A DNA stretch of 22,750 nt from an uncultured Eubacterium sp. (GCA_934358495.1 CAKRKO010000041.1:1-22750); one strand, 5' to 3'; shown: positions 15,398 to 22,750, numbered from the stretch's first letter. Translations and numbers: made by a program. The notes: generated by a model from the letters alone, not told the origin.

Positions 15398-17647
15398 TTA
15401 GAATCCGTTCATCGGATCAAAATCAAACTGAATCGTTACAGTCCGAAATGCCGGTTCCTCACTGATGTAAGTTTCCAGCATATTTTTAATGCTGACCAGC
15501 CTCCTGTAATCCGCTGCTTTGATATAAAGAACCTTGCGAAAAATATCATTTACCTTGGAAACTACCGCATCTGCAGGTCCAATAACCTGTACTTCTGCCG
15601 CATCTTCCTCTGTTTTGGTCAGTATCTTACATTTTAACATATCTTGTGCCTGTTTGACCAGCATTTCCTGTGAAGCCGCCGCATGAATAACCAGCATGTG
15701 CCATTTTGGCGGATAATGAAGCATCTCTCGCAAAAAAATTTCCTGCTCAAAAAATGCCTCGTAATCCTGCGCCGCTGCTGTCACCACGCTGTAATGTTCC
15801 GGTTGATATGTCTGGATCACGACTTCTCCCTGCCTGCAGCCACGGCCTGCACGGCCCGCCGCCTGCGTCAGCAGCTGGAACGTCCGTTCCGGTGCCCGGT
15901 AATCGCTGATGTGTAAGGACAAATCCGCCGCCAGGATACCAACGAGCGTCACATTTGGGAAATCATGTCCTTTGACGATCATCTGTGTACCGATCAGGAT
16001 ATCTGCCTCATGATTGGCAAAAGCAGACAATATCTGCTCGTATCCGTCTTTTTTTCGGGTCGTATCCAGATCCATCCGAAGCACCCGTGCTCCCGGAAAC
16101 TGCTGATTTACGCTCTGCTCGATTTTCTGCGTGCCTGCCTTAAATCCTCCAATGTAAGGAGAACCGCAGGAAGGACAGTTTTTCACCATCGGCTGCTCAT
16201 AGCCACAGTAATGACATACCAACTTTCCGTTATTGTGCAAGTTCAGTGACACGTCACAATGCGGACATTTGATCACTTCCCCGCAGGAACGGCAGGACAC
16301 AAATCCCGCCACGCCCCGTCGGTTCAAAAACAGCATGATCTGCTCTTTTTTCTCCAGACGGTCGTTGATCAGTTCCCGCAATTTATCGCTGAAAATCGAA
16401 CGGTTTCCGTTTCTTAATTCTTCCCGCAGATCCACGGTATATACCGTTGGCAAAGGTCTGGCACTGACCCGCTCTTTCATGACAAGCAGCCGGTAAATAC
16501 CCTGTTTTGCACGGTCATAACTCTCCACGGATGGCGTTGCGGAGCCAAGTACCACACCTGCACCACACATTTTGGCTCTGGCAATAGCGGTCTCCCTGGC
16601 ATGATAGCGGGGTACGCTCTCGCTTTTGTAAGCCGCTTCGTGCTCTTCATCCATGATGATAACACCTAAATTTGGAAAAGGTGTGAATAATGCAGATCTT
16701 GGTCCGATCACGACATCCAAAAGTCCGTTTTTTGCCCGTTCAAACTGATCCGAACGCTCTCCTGCGGACATCCGGGAATTCAGAATAGATACCCGGTCTC
16801 CAAAATGATTGTAAAAACGAAGGACTGTCTGAAACGTCAGCGCAATCTCCGGGATCAGCACAATAGCCTGTCTGCCGGATTTCACCACGGACTCAATAAT
16901 CTCCATATATACTTCCGTCTTGCCGCTGCCGGTAACACCGTGAATCAGGCAGGGGCGCAGGTCTCCCTGTTGCCATCCTGTCAGGATTTCATCCACGATG
17001 CGCTGCTGCGTCGGATTCAGTGCTACCACGCTCCCCTGCTTTTTCATCCGATCCAGTGGATTTCTCCAGTTACGAACCGTTTCCACTCGGATCAGTTCCC
17101 GCTCCTGCATGGCACGAATCACAGAAGCTGTAATATTCAGCTTCTGTGTCACCGTCTCATAGGGCAGCGGAGACTGCTTAAGCAGCGCTTCCATCAGCCG
17201 AGCCCGGGCGGTCTGATGCTTGCGCTGTAGCTCTCCGAGCAGTGCCTTCGCCGTTGCGGCATCTGGCTTGAGCCAGATCAGGCGTTTCTCCTTATCCGCA
17301 GTTTTCTGCTTCACCGGAATCACCGTTTTCAACGCCTGATTCATGGTTCCGCCGAAATTTTCGCGGATCCATGCCGCAAGAGTGATCAGCTGCCCTTCAA
17401 TAGAGATTCCATCCCGCAGAACCCGTCGGATGGGTTTGAGCCGGGACGGTTCAAGCTCCGCCCGGTCTGTCACTTCCACCACATAACCGTTCACACTGCG
17501 ATTCCCGCGGCCGAATGGAATCTCCACCGGTATTCCAGGGTGAATCTCTCCCTTGAGTTCCTCCGGAATTCGGTACTGAAATGTCCGATCCAGTTTCTCG
17601 TGAGAAATATCTATAATAATGTTTGCATACAATGTATTTTTATCCAT
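15398..17647 (-). CDS. priA: Primosomal protein N' (replication restart helicase)
   Basis: This 749-residue superfamily 2 DNA helicase reloads the replisome at stalled forks. An N-terminal DNA-binding domain (about 1-110) is followed by the helicase core, with Walker A GVTGSGKT (237-244), DEEH (333-336), the GSATPS motif, and the later GTQMIVKGHDFPNV and QAAGRAGR motifs. The zinc-binding insert has eight cysteines (C452, C455, C461, C464, C478, C481, C491, C494). Length is normal. AAGGAG lies 4 nt before the ATG. It follows the murE-like gene by 36 nt. Confidence 0.97.
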   Translation of the reverse strand: MDKNTLYANIIIDISHEKLDRTFQYRIPEELKGEIHPGIPVEIPFGRGNRSVNGYVVEVTDRAELEPSRLKPIRRVLRDGISIEGQLITLAAWIRENFGGTMNQALKTVIPVKQKTADKEKRLIWLKPDAATAKALLGELQRKHQTARARLMEALLKQSPLPYETVTQKLNITASVIRAMQERELIRVETVRNWRNPLDRMKKQGSVVALNPTQQRIVDEILTGWQQGDLRPCLIHGVTGSGKTEVYMEIIESVVKSGRQAIVLIPEIALTFQTVLRFYNHFGDRVSILNSRMSAGERSDQFERAKNGLLDVVIGPRSALFTPFPNLGVIIMDEEHEAAYKSESVPRYHARETAIARAKMCGAGVVLGSATPSVESYDRAKQGIYRLLVMKERVSARPLPTVYTVDLREELRNGNRSIFSDKLRELINDRLEKKEQIMLFLNRRGVAGFVSCRSCGEVIKCPHCDVSLNLHNNGKLVCHYCGYEQPMVKNCPSCGSPYIGGFKAGTQKIEQSVNQQFPGARVLRMDLDTTRKKDGYEQILSAFANHEADILIGTQMIVKGHDFPNVTLVGILAADLSLHISDYRAPERTFQLLTQAAGRAGRGCRQGEVVIQTYQPEHYSVVTAAAQDYEAFFEQEIFLREMLHYPPKWHMLVIHAAASQEMLVKQAQDMLKCKILTKTEEDAAEVQVIGPADAVVSKVNDIFRKVLYIKAADYRRLVSIKNMLETYISEEPAFRTVTIQFDFDPMNGF

Positions 17648-17683
17648 AGCACTCCTTTGTACTCTTCTCTGCTGACTGTTAGT

Positions 17684-19336
17684 TTACCAAACCTTGCACT
17701 TCATGGCAAGTTTCCGATCATCCATGGGATATTTTTGTCCCTGAATCTCCTGATACGTTTCATGTCCCTTTCCGGCAATGACCACGATATCCCCTGGTTT
17801 TGCATGGGAAATGCCATAGGAAATGGCCTCTTCCCGATCCGGGATCCGCCCGTATTTTCCCTTTGCCGCTTCCAGACCAAGGCAGATCTCATCCGCAATT
17901 TTTTCTGGATCTTCCTCTCTGGGATTATCTGTGGTCACCACTGTAAGGTCGGATAGCCGTCCGGCTGCCTCCCCCATCTGAAATCTGCGTTCCGACGCCC
18001 GGTTGCCGCCGCAGCCAAAAATGCAGATGATCCGCCCCGGATGATAATCCCGCAGAGTGGTAAGTAGTGCTTCTAGTGCCATGGCATTATGTGCATAATC
18101 CACAATAACGATAAAACGCGGCGACACAGGAAGCATCTCGATGCGCCCCGGAACCTGTATGGTGTGTAATACTTGGTCAACTGCTTCCTGTGGCAGCCGA
18201 TAATGCTTTGCAACAGCTATGGCAGCCAGCGAATTATATATAGAAAATTTGCCCGGAGCATTCACTACTACAGTCCTCTTTTCCTTCTTCCTGGACAGTT
18301 CATACTGTACCGCCAGGCGGTCACTACCTCGCAAAAGCCTCGAATTGGAAGCCTGATAATCTGCCTGTCTTGAAAATCCATAAGTAATCACCTGTCTGCA
18401 ACTGCTGCCCCGCCGCATCTCCTGCCAGTACGGATCATCCTGATTAAAAATCCCGGTACGGCACTGACAAAACAGCCGGTGCTTGCATGCCACATATTCT
18501 GCAAAATCCGTATGTTCCCCTGCTCCGATATGGTCTTCCCGCAAATTGGTAAAAACAGCAGCTTCAAACACGATTCCATCCACCCGATGCAGTTTCAATG
18601 CCTGTGATGACACTTCCATCACCACGTAGTGACAACCGTTTTCCACCATTTTCTGCAATATTTCATACAATTCATACGATTCCGGAGTCGTGTGACTGCT
18701 TTCCTGCTGCCAGGAACCGTAGCAGACTTCAATGGTTCCGATGAGCCCACATCTCATTCCCGCCGCCGCAAGCATCTTCCAGATCATCCAGACTGTTGTG
18801 GTCTTTCCTTTTGTTCCGGTCACGCCGATAATATTTAACTTTTCCTGAGGATTGTCAAACCATTGTCGAGAAATAGAAGCCAAAGCAACTCTGGTATCTG
18901 AAGTTTCCAACACACAAATTTTCCGCTTCTTATCATTGTTTTGTGATCCATCATCTTCTTTCAGCAAATCATATTTTTGTAAACTACCGATATCCTGTGA
19001 ATTATCAATCTCTTGTTCAATATTCCCATTAAAATCTTGCTCTGGTGATTTGCTCTCTCCCTGATTCCCTTGTGCATCCTGACAAAACAATTCACAAATT
19101 CTGTCTATCTGCTTATCATACATCGCACCTTCCTCCGTCAGGATCACCGCAGCTCCGCGTTCCATCGCCTCCCGGATAAACGCATGCCCATCCTGCCTGC
19201 TTCCCCGAATGCAGACAAACAATGCTCCCTGCTCTGTTTTTCTGCTGTCATACGTCACCTGCGTCACTTCCCGGGGCAGTTCCCCCCGGATACGCCGACA
19301 GTTAAGTTCCTGCAACAGTTTTTCCGTCTGCCGCAT
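17684..19336 (-). CDS. murE: MurE-like UDP-MurNAc-tripeptide synthetase, divergent
   Basis: This 550-residue Mur ligase adds the third amino acid to UDP-MurNAc-L-Ala-D-Glu in peptidoglycan synthesis. The P-loop is GVTGTKGKTTT (171-181), with K where most MurE proteins have N. The carbamylated lysine is K285 in ACKHRLF. The DNPREEDP motif (470-477) indicates meso-diaminopimelate as substrate. Two oddities stand out. A polar Q/N/D/E-rich insertion at about 86-138 lengthens the N-terminal domain. The usual RDHLDYHG segment reads EDHIGAGEH (267-275). It may be a second MurE copy, since it lies outside a mur cluster. GGGGTGAG precedes the ATG. It is the first gene of the 12-gene string, divergent from pyrB. 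Confidence 0.88.
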   Translation of the reverse strand: MRQTEKLLQELNCRRIRGELPREVTQVTYDSRKTEQGALFVCIRGSRQDGHAFIREAMERGAAVILTEEGAMYDKQIDRICELFCQDAQGNQGESKSPEQDFNGNIEQEIDNSQDIGSLQKYDLLKEDDGSQNNDKKRKICVLETSDTRVALASISRQWFDNPQEKLNIIGVTGTKGKTTTVWMIWKMLAAAGMRCGLIGTIEVCYGSWQQESSHTTPESYELYEILQKMVENGCHYVVMEVSSQALKLHRVDGIVFEAAVFTNLREDHIGAGEHTDFAEYVACKHRLFCQCRTGIFNQDDPYWQEMRRGSSCRQVITYGFSRQADYQASNSRLLRGSDRLAVQYELSRKKEKRTVVVNAPGKFSIYNSLAAIAVAKHYRLPQEAVDQVLHTIQVPGRIEMLPVSPRFIVIVDYAHNAMALEALLTTLRDYHPGRIICIFGCGGNRASERRFQMGEAAGRLSDLTVVTTDNPREEDPEKIADEICLGLEAAKGKYGRIPDREEAISYGISHAKPGDIVVIAGKGHETYQEIQGQKYPMDDRKLAMKCKVW

Positions 19337-19531
19337 ATCAGTCTCACCCCCTAATTTACCGTTGTATTTAAGATATGAATCCTTGCGCTGTTCCGTGTCT
19401 TTTGCAGTTCACTTACGCAGTCATTTTCCTTACGTTTCTGTTCTTTTTTCCGTTTCGAACAAAGTCTGAATTTTCGCACAAAAGCACCGACTGAATAGTC
19501 AAATTTCTACACATACAACGGCAACTCTCTA

Positions 19532-19560
19532 TTGAATTTTATAACTTCATAGTATATGAT
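19532..19560 (+). promoter_or_regulatory. Sigma-A type promoter of pyrBI
   Basis: TTGAAT (19532-19537), a 17-nt spacer and TATGAT (19555-19560) form a good promoter. Transcription would start near 19567, leaving a leader of about 70 nt before the pyrB ATG. Confidence 0.75.
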
Positions 19561-19577
19561 ATTTAAGATAAAACTTA

Positions 19578-19606
19578 CAGTTCTCACGCATATCACATGT
19601 GAGCTG
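19578..19606 (+). promoter_or_regulatory. Hairpin in the pyrB leader
   Basis: CAG and CTCAC (19578-19580, 19583-19587) pair with GTGAG and CTG (19599-19603, 19604-19606) across an 11-nt loop. An alternative fold uses the 10-base palindrome TCACATGTGA (19593-19602). There is no T-run, and no PyrR-type anti-antiterminator motif was recognised, so it is not an obvious attenuator. The start of this segment resembles the dispersed TACAGTTCAC element. Confidence 0.35.
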
Positions 19607-19637
19607 TGAAAATATATACATATCAAGGAGGAGCCCT

Positions 19638-20558
19638 ATGAGACATTTAATGAGCCCGTTGGATTTATCCGTAGAAGAAACAGATAAATTGCTCAATCTC
19701 GCGAACGATATTGAAAGAAATCCGAAAAAATATGCACATGCGTGTGCCGGCAAAAAGCTTGCTACCTGCTTCTATGAGCCAAGTACCAGAACACGACTCA
19801 GTTTTGAAGCAGCTATGTTAAATCTTGGTGGATCTGTACTTGGTTTTTCCAGTGCTGACAGTTCTTCTGCTGCCAAAGGAGAAAGTGTTTCTGATACCAT
19901 CCGTGTCATCTCCAGCTATGCTGATATCTGTGCAATGCGTCACCCAAAGGAAGGTGCTCCGTTAGTTGCCTCTGAGAAATCTGACATTCCTGTGATCAAT
20001 GCAGGTGATGGTGGTCATCAGCATCCGACCCAGACACTTACTGACCTTCTTACGATTCACAGTCTCAAAGGCCACCTTGACAATCTGACCATTGGTTTAT
20101 GCGGTGACTTGAAATTCGGACGTACCGTTCACTCACTGATCCATGCCCTGATTCGTTATCCTAATGTGAAATTTGTTCTGATTTCTCCGGAAGAACTGCG
20201 TGTTCCAAGCTATATCCGCGAAGATGTCCTTGCACAGAACAACGTTCCGTTCAAAGAAGTAGTCCGCCTGGAGGACGCTCTGCCGGATCTGGACATCCTT
20301 TACATGACCCGTGTACAGAAAGAGCGTTTCTTCAATGAGGAAGATTACATCCGTATGAAAGATTTCTATATCCTGGACAAAGCAAAAATGGAGCTTGCTC
20401 CGGAAGATATGCTGGTACTCCATCCACTGCCTCGTGTAAACGAGATTTCTACAGAAGTAGATGATGATCCGAGAGCAGTATATTTCAAACAGGCTCAGTA
20501 CGGCGTTTATGTTCGTATGGCCCTGATTCTTACACTATTAGGAATGGAGGAGGTATAA
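19638..20558 (+). CDS. pyrB: Aspartate carbamoyltransferase catalytic subunit
   Basis: This 306-residue enzyme joins carbamoyl phosphate and aspartate to give N-carbamoyl-aspartate, the committed step of pyrimidine synthesis. The carbamoyl-phosphate site STRTRLSFE begins at S49, and SSAAKGES, HPTQTLTDL and the HPLPRVNEI loop follow as in ATCase. The start is ATG 19638, set by AAGGAGG (19625-19631) 6 nt upstream. A longer GTG frame from 19599 would add 13 unconserved residues. The regulatory chain gene follows 3 nt after the stop, so the product is expected to form the allosteric catalytic/regulatory holoenzyme. Confidence 0.97.
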   Translation: MRHLMSPLDLSVEETDKLLNLANDIERNPKKYAHACAGKKLATCFYEPSTRTRLSFEAAMLNLGGSVLGFSSADSSSAAKGESVSDTIRVISSYADICAMRHPKEGAPLVASEKSDIPVINAGDGGHQHPTQTLTDLLTIHSLKGHLDNLTIGLCGDLKFGRTVHSLIHALIRYPNVKFVLISPEELRVPSYIREDVLAQNNVPFKEVVRLEDALPDLDILYMTRVQKERFFNEEDYIRMKDFYILDKAKMELAPEDMLVLHPLPRVNEISTEVDDDPRAVYFKQAQYGVYVRMALILTLLGMEEV

Positions 20559-20561
20559 GCA

Positions 20562-20987
20562 ATGTTAAATGTAGGTGCTATCAAAGAAGGTTTTGTATTA
20601 GATCATATTAAAGCAGGCATGAGCCTTTCCATCTACCATGATCTGAAACTGGATGAACTGGATTGCTGTGTCGCTATCATCAAAAATGCCAAAAGTAACA
20701 AGATGGGCAAAAAAGATATCCTGAAAGTGGAATGCAACATCGACAACTTAGACCTGGATATCCTTGGTTTTATCGATCACAACATTACCGTGAACATCAT
20801 CAAAGATGAGCGTATTGTGGAGAAACGTGCATTAAAACTTCCGACATCTGTAACAAATGTCATCAAATGCAAAAATCCGCGTTGTATCACATCCATCGAG
20901 CAGGAACTGGATCAGATTTTCCTTCTGACTGATCCGGAGCATGAAGTATATCGATGCAAATACTGTGAAGCAAAATACAAGAAATAA
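20562..20987 (+). CDS. pyrI: Aspartate carbamoyltransferase regulatory subunit
   Basis: This 141-residue regulatory chain of ATCase binds nucleotide effectors in its N-terminal domain and contacts PyrB through a C-terminal zinc domain. The four zinc cysteines are present: C103 and C108 in KCKNPRC, C132 and C135 in RCKYC. It starts 3 nt after the pyrB stop, with GGAGGAGG from the pyrB end as ribosome binding site. The transcript continues through a 189-nt structured element before reaching the terminator at 21197. Confidence 0.97.
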   Translation: MLNVGAIKEGFVLDHIKAGMSLSIYHDLKLDELDCCVAIIKNAKSNKMGKKDILKVECNIDNLDLDILGFIDHNITVNIIKDERIVEKRALKLPTSVTNVIKCKNPRCITSIEQELDQIFLLTDPEHEVYRCKYCEAKYKK

Positions 20988-20990
20988 TCC

Positions 20991-21179
20991 TACAGTTCAC
21001 TCATCACATGTATTCAGATAATGTTCATGCTTGCATGAGGAATTATCTGGATATATTGTGATGAAGGGAGCGCCTTTTTATGAGCAAAAATAGTAGCATA
21101 TACGTTTGCCTTCTTGAACCAAGTTCAAGAAGTATCGCTCGCAAGCGAGCTCTTTTGCGAATGGCGCAGGTGAACTGTA
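20991..21179 (+). repeat. 189-bp fold-back element with inverted termini
   Basis: The element is bounded by perfect 10-bp inverted termini, TACAGTTCAC (20991-21000) and GTGAACTGTA (21170-21179). Inside are: a 64-nt arm (21001-21064) whose 8-, 11- and 5-bp helices all pair, one pair being a G-T wobble; a helix GCGCC/GGCGC (21070-21074, 21163-21167); a helix GCAAAA/TTTTGC (21084-21089, 21153-21158); a 9-bp hairpin TTCTTGAAC/GTTCAAGAA (21111-21131); and a 6-bp hairpin GCTCGC/GCGAGC (21137-21150). A TA dinucleotide borders each side if CAGTTCAC is taken as the terminus. A related fragment lies at 4850-4883. It could be a MITE-like mobile repeat or a structured RNA within the pyrBI message. Confidence 0.75.
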
Positions 21180-21238
21180 TAATAATTTCCAGAAGAACAG
21201 ACCACATACCTTGCTATGTGGTCTGTTTTTTTATATAA
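21080..21238 (+). CDS. Possible 52-residue frame inside the fold-back element
   Basis: An AAGGGAG sits 9 nt before an ATG at 21080, both inside the element. The frame encodes 52 residues beginning MSKNSSIYVCLLEPSSRS, and it runs through the element's 3' end and the pyrBI terminator hairpin to a TAA at 21236. Reading through a terminator stem, and the basic, motif-free product, argue against a functional protein. The ribosome binding site-like start may instead be a leader-peptide or repeat-encoded feature. Confidence 0.2.
   Translation: MSKNSSIYVCLLEPSSRSIARKRALLRMAQVNCIIISRRTDHIPCYVVCFFI
21197..21232 (+). terminator. Rho-independent terminator of pyrBI
   Basis: A 12-bp perfect stem, ACAGACCACATA (21197-21208) and TATGTGGTCTGT (21215-21226), encloses a 6-nt loop and is followed by a run of T to 21232. 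It ends the pyrBI transcript about 210 nt after the pyrI stop, downstream of the fold-back element. Confidence 0.92.
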
Positions 21239-21239
21239 T
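21211..21239 (+). promoter_or_regulatory. Candidate lacZ promoter overlapping the pyrBI terminator
   Basis: TTGCTA (21211-21216), a 17-nt spacer and a perfect TATAAT (21234-21239) form a plausible sigma-A promoter. The -35 box lies in the loop and 3' arm of the terminator hairpin, and the -10 box follows its T-run. The start would be near 21246, about 65 nt before the lacZ ATG. Confidence 0.5.
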
Positions 21240-21311
21240 AAACACTGATGAGGATTACGTTTTTACTCATTATTTCAAGGAAAAAATCATTTTCATGAGG
21301 AGGGTTTTTAC

Positions 21312-22750
21312 ATGATCATTCCAAAGTATTTTGAGGACAATCATATCTTTGGTGTCAACGATGAGCCAATGCGTGCTTATTACATTCCGACATCACCGGC
21401 ACAGGATCCGGACTGGAAAATCCGCACGGAAACGGATCGTTTCTTATTACTGAACGGCGATTGGAAATTCCGGTATTTTGACAGCATCTATGATTGTCAG
21501 GAAGCTTTTTATGAAGAGGGGTATGACACGAATCACTTCGACACACTTCCGATTCCATCCAACTGGCAGGATCACGGCTACGATATCCATCAGTATACCA
21601 ATACACGCTATCCGTTCCCGTTTGATCCGCCATATGTACCACACGAAAATCCATGTGGTGCTTATGTCCGCAGCTTTACATACCAAAAACCAGAAGGAAC
21701 CGCAACTTACCATCTGAATTTTGAAGGTGTGGATTCCTGCTACTATGTATGGTTAAACGGCATATTTATCGGATATCATCAAGTTTCTCATTCCACCGGT
21801 GAATTTGATATTACAAATACTCTGCGTGAGGGTGAAAACACACTTGCCGTTCTCGTTTTAAAATGGTGCGACGGCAGTTATCTGGAGGATCAGGACAAGT
21901 TCCGTAATTCCGGTATTTTCCGCGATGTTTATGTATTGGCCAGACCTCAAAATTATATCCGCGATTTTTTTGTCCAGACGCAGTTAAAGGACAACTATAC
22001 CGCTGCTGATGTAACGATCCCGCTGACCTTTGCCGGTGAATCCATCCCGGTTTCTTACAAACTGACCGCTGCCTGCGGCTGCATCGTTGCTGAAGGTATT
22101 TCCAACGGAGACAGCATCACATTTTCTGCTTCCGACCTCACACTCTGGAATGCAGAACATCCGTACCTGTATACACTGACACTGTCCACCGACAGTGAAA
22201 CGATCCGTCAGCGCATCGGTTTCCGTGAAATCAGCATCAAGGATGCCATTGTATACCTGAACGGTCAGAAAGTCCGTTTCCGCGGAACCAACCGTCATGA
22301 CAGTGATCCTTATGTGGGTTCTGCTGTTACACTGGAGCATATCCGCAAAGATATGAGCCTGATGAAGCAGCACAATTTTAATGCCATCCGCACAAGCCAT
22401 TATCCGAATGCACCGGAGTTTTATGAGTTGTGTGACGAATATGGTTTCTATGTCATCGACGAATCCGACATAGAGATCCACGGTGTTGTAAATCTGTACA
22501 ACCTGAATATCTGGAAAGAAGGAAAGAAAAACCCGTTCCCACCGTTTTTATCTGACAACGAAGACTGGACAGACAGCGTTGTAGACCGTGTCCAGAAAAA
22601 TGTAATGCGTGATAAAAACCGCACCAGCGTACTGATCTGGTCCATGGGAAATGAGGCCGGTTACGGTTGTACCTTTGAAGATGCCCTTGCCTGGACAAAA
22701 TCTTACGATCCAACCAGACTGACCCACTATGAGAGTTCCATGCACCATCC
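21312..22750 (+). CDS. lacZ: Beta-galactosidase, GH2 family, 5' part (runs off window)
   Basis: The first 479 codons of a LacZ-type glycoside hydrolase family 2 enzyme are present; the gene continues past the right edge. No signal peptide is seen, so it is expected to be cytoplasmic and to hydrolyse lactose or related beta-galactosides. The N-terminal jelly-roll sugar-binding domain spans about 35-215 (LLNGDWKFRY, IPSNWQ, FEGVDSCYYVWLNG), and an immunoglobulin-like domain about 216-310. The TIM barrel then begins with GTNRHDSDP (325-333), IRTSHYPN (359-366) and DESDIEIHG (383-391). The acid/base glutamate is E448 in WSMGNEAGYG. The nucleophile lies beyond the window. The ATG at 21312 has GAGGAGG (21297-21303) with an 8-nt spacer. 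Confidence 0.94.
   Translation, partial: MIIPKYFEDNHIFGVNDEPMRAYYIPTSPAQDPDWKIRTETDRFLLLNGDWKFRYFDSIYDCQEAFYEEGYDTNHFDTLPIPSNWQDHGYDIHQYTNTRYPFPFDPPYVPHENPCGAYVRSFTYQKPEGTATYHLNFEGVDSCYYVWLNGIFIGYHQVSHSTGEFDITNTLREGENTLAVLVLKWCDGSYLEDQDKFRNSGIFRDVYVLARPQNYIRDFFVQTQLKDNYTAADVTIPLTFAGESIPVSYKLTAACGCIVAEGISNGDSITFSASDLTLWNAEHPYLYTLTLSTDSETIRQRIGFREISIKDAIVYLNGQKVRFRGTNRHDSDPYVGSAVTLEHIRKDMSLMKQHNFNAIRTSHYPNAPEFYELCDEYGFYVIDESDIEIHGVVNLYNLNIWKEGKKNPFPPFLSDNEDWTDSVVDRVQKNVMRDKNRTSVLIWSMGNEAGYGCTFEDALAWTKSYDPTRLTHYESSMHH

Larger units (their letters stand above)
19337..19637. other. Divergent intergenic region murE/pyrB
   Basis: About 300 bp separate the divergent murE-like and pyrB genes. The right part holds a clear pyrB promoter and leader hairpin. 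The left part should hold the promoter of the long minus-strand operon, but no -35/-10 pair with good spacing was found there. No gene is supported. The GTG frame reaching back to 19599 in front of pyrB lacks a ribosome binding site. Confidence 0.5.

Noticed and set aside
19400..19420. CAGTTCACT in the murE-pyrB gap as another copy of the dispersed element
   Set aside because: Only nine bases match and the flanking sequence does not follow the element; a chance match is likely.
19599..19637. N-terminal extension of pyrB from a GTG
   Set aside because: AAGGAGG lies 6 nt before the ATG at 19638, and the extra residues are not part of the ATCase family.
1..22750. CRISPR arrays, tRNA or rRNA genes, known riboswitches
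   Set aside because: Reading the gaps on both strands showed no regular direct repeats, no cloverleaf with a TTCGA-type arm, and no T-box or TPP-type leader.

Overview
The window looks like a chromosomal segment of a low-to-medium-GC Clostridia genome, most likely a Lachnospiraceae gut commensal. The evidence is the protein sequences, the strong AAGGAGG-type ribosome binding sites, and a long minus-strand gene string in the conserved Firmicutes order priA-def-fmt-(Zn peptidase)-rsmB-rlmN-prpC-prkC-rsgA-rpe-thiN. The genus cannot be fixed from sequence alone.

Layout. (1) 1-2238: a hairpin at the left edge that may be the end of an IS200/IS605-type element, then a two-gene minus-strand unit, vanZ-like followed by a short MutS-family ATPase. 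(2) 2239-3700: a solitary tyrosine recombinase with a strong terminator of its own and a 14-bp inverted repeat (one mismatch) on either side of the gene. (3) 3649-5620: trpS (minus) and a cytidylate-kinase-like gene (plus), divergent, each with a recognisable promoter and a terminator. A partial copy of a dispersed repeat lies between the two promoters. (4) 5643-19336: a 12-gene minus-strand string, probably one long operon: murE-like, priA, def, fmt, Zn peptidase, rsmB, rlmN, prpC, prkC, rsgA, rpe, thiN. It joins wall-precursor synthesis, replication restart, N-terminal formyl-Met handling, rRNA methylation, the PASTA kinase/phosphatase pair, ribosome assembly, and pentose phosphate and thiamine steps. 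Gene spacing is tight, with overlaps at Zn peptidase/rsmB and prpC/prkC. (5) 19337-21232: pyrB-pyrI (plus) with its own promoter, leader hairpin and terminator. (6) 21211-22750: a lacZ-type GH2 beta-galactosidase that runs off the right edge.

The most unusual item is a 189-bp structured element (20991-21179) between the pyrI stop codon and the pyrBI terminator. It has perfect 10-bp inverted termini, a 64-nt hairpin arm, two further perfect hairpins, two long-range helices, and an internal ribosome-binding-site-plus-ATG. Its first 34 nt recur (30/34 identical, first 16 identical) at 4850-4883 between trpS and the kinase gene, so it belongs to a dispersed family. Whether it is a MITE-like mobile repeat, a structured RNA, or both cannot be settled from this window. 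Other points worth a look are a divergent MurE with a polar insertion, the lone recombinase with flanking inverted repeats, a 31-codon frame that fills the rsgA-rpe gap, and a promoter that overlaps the pyrBI terminator.
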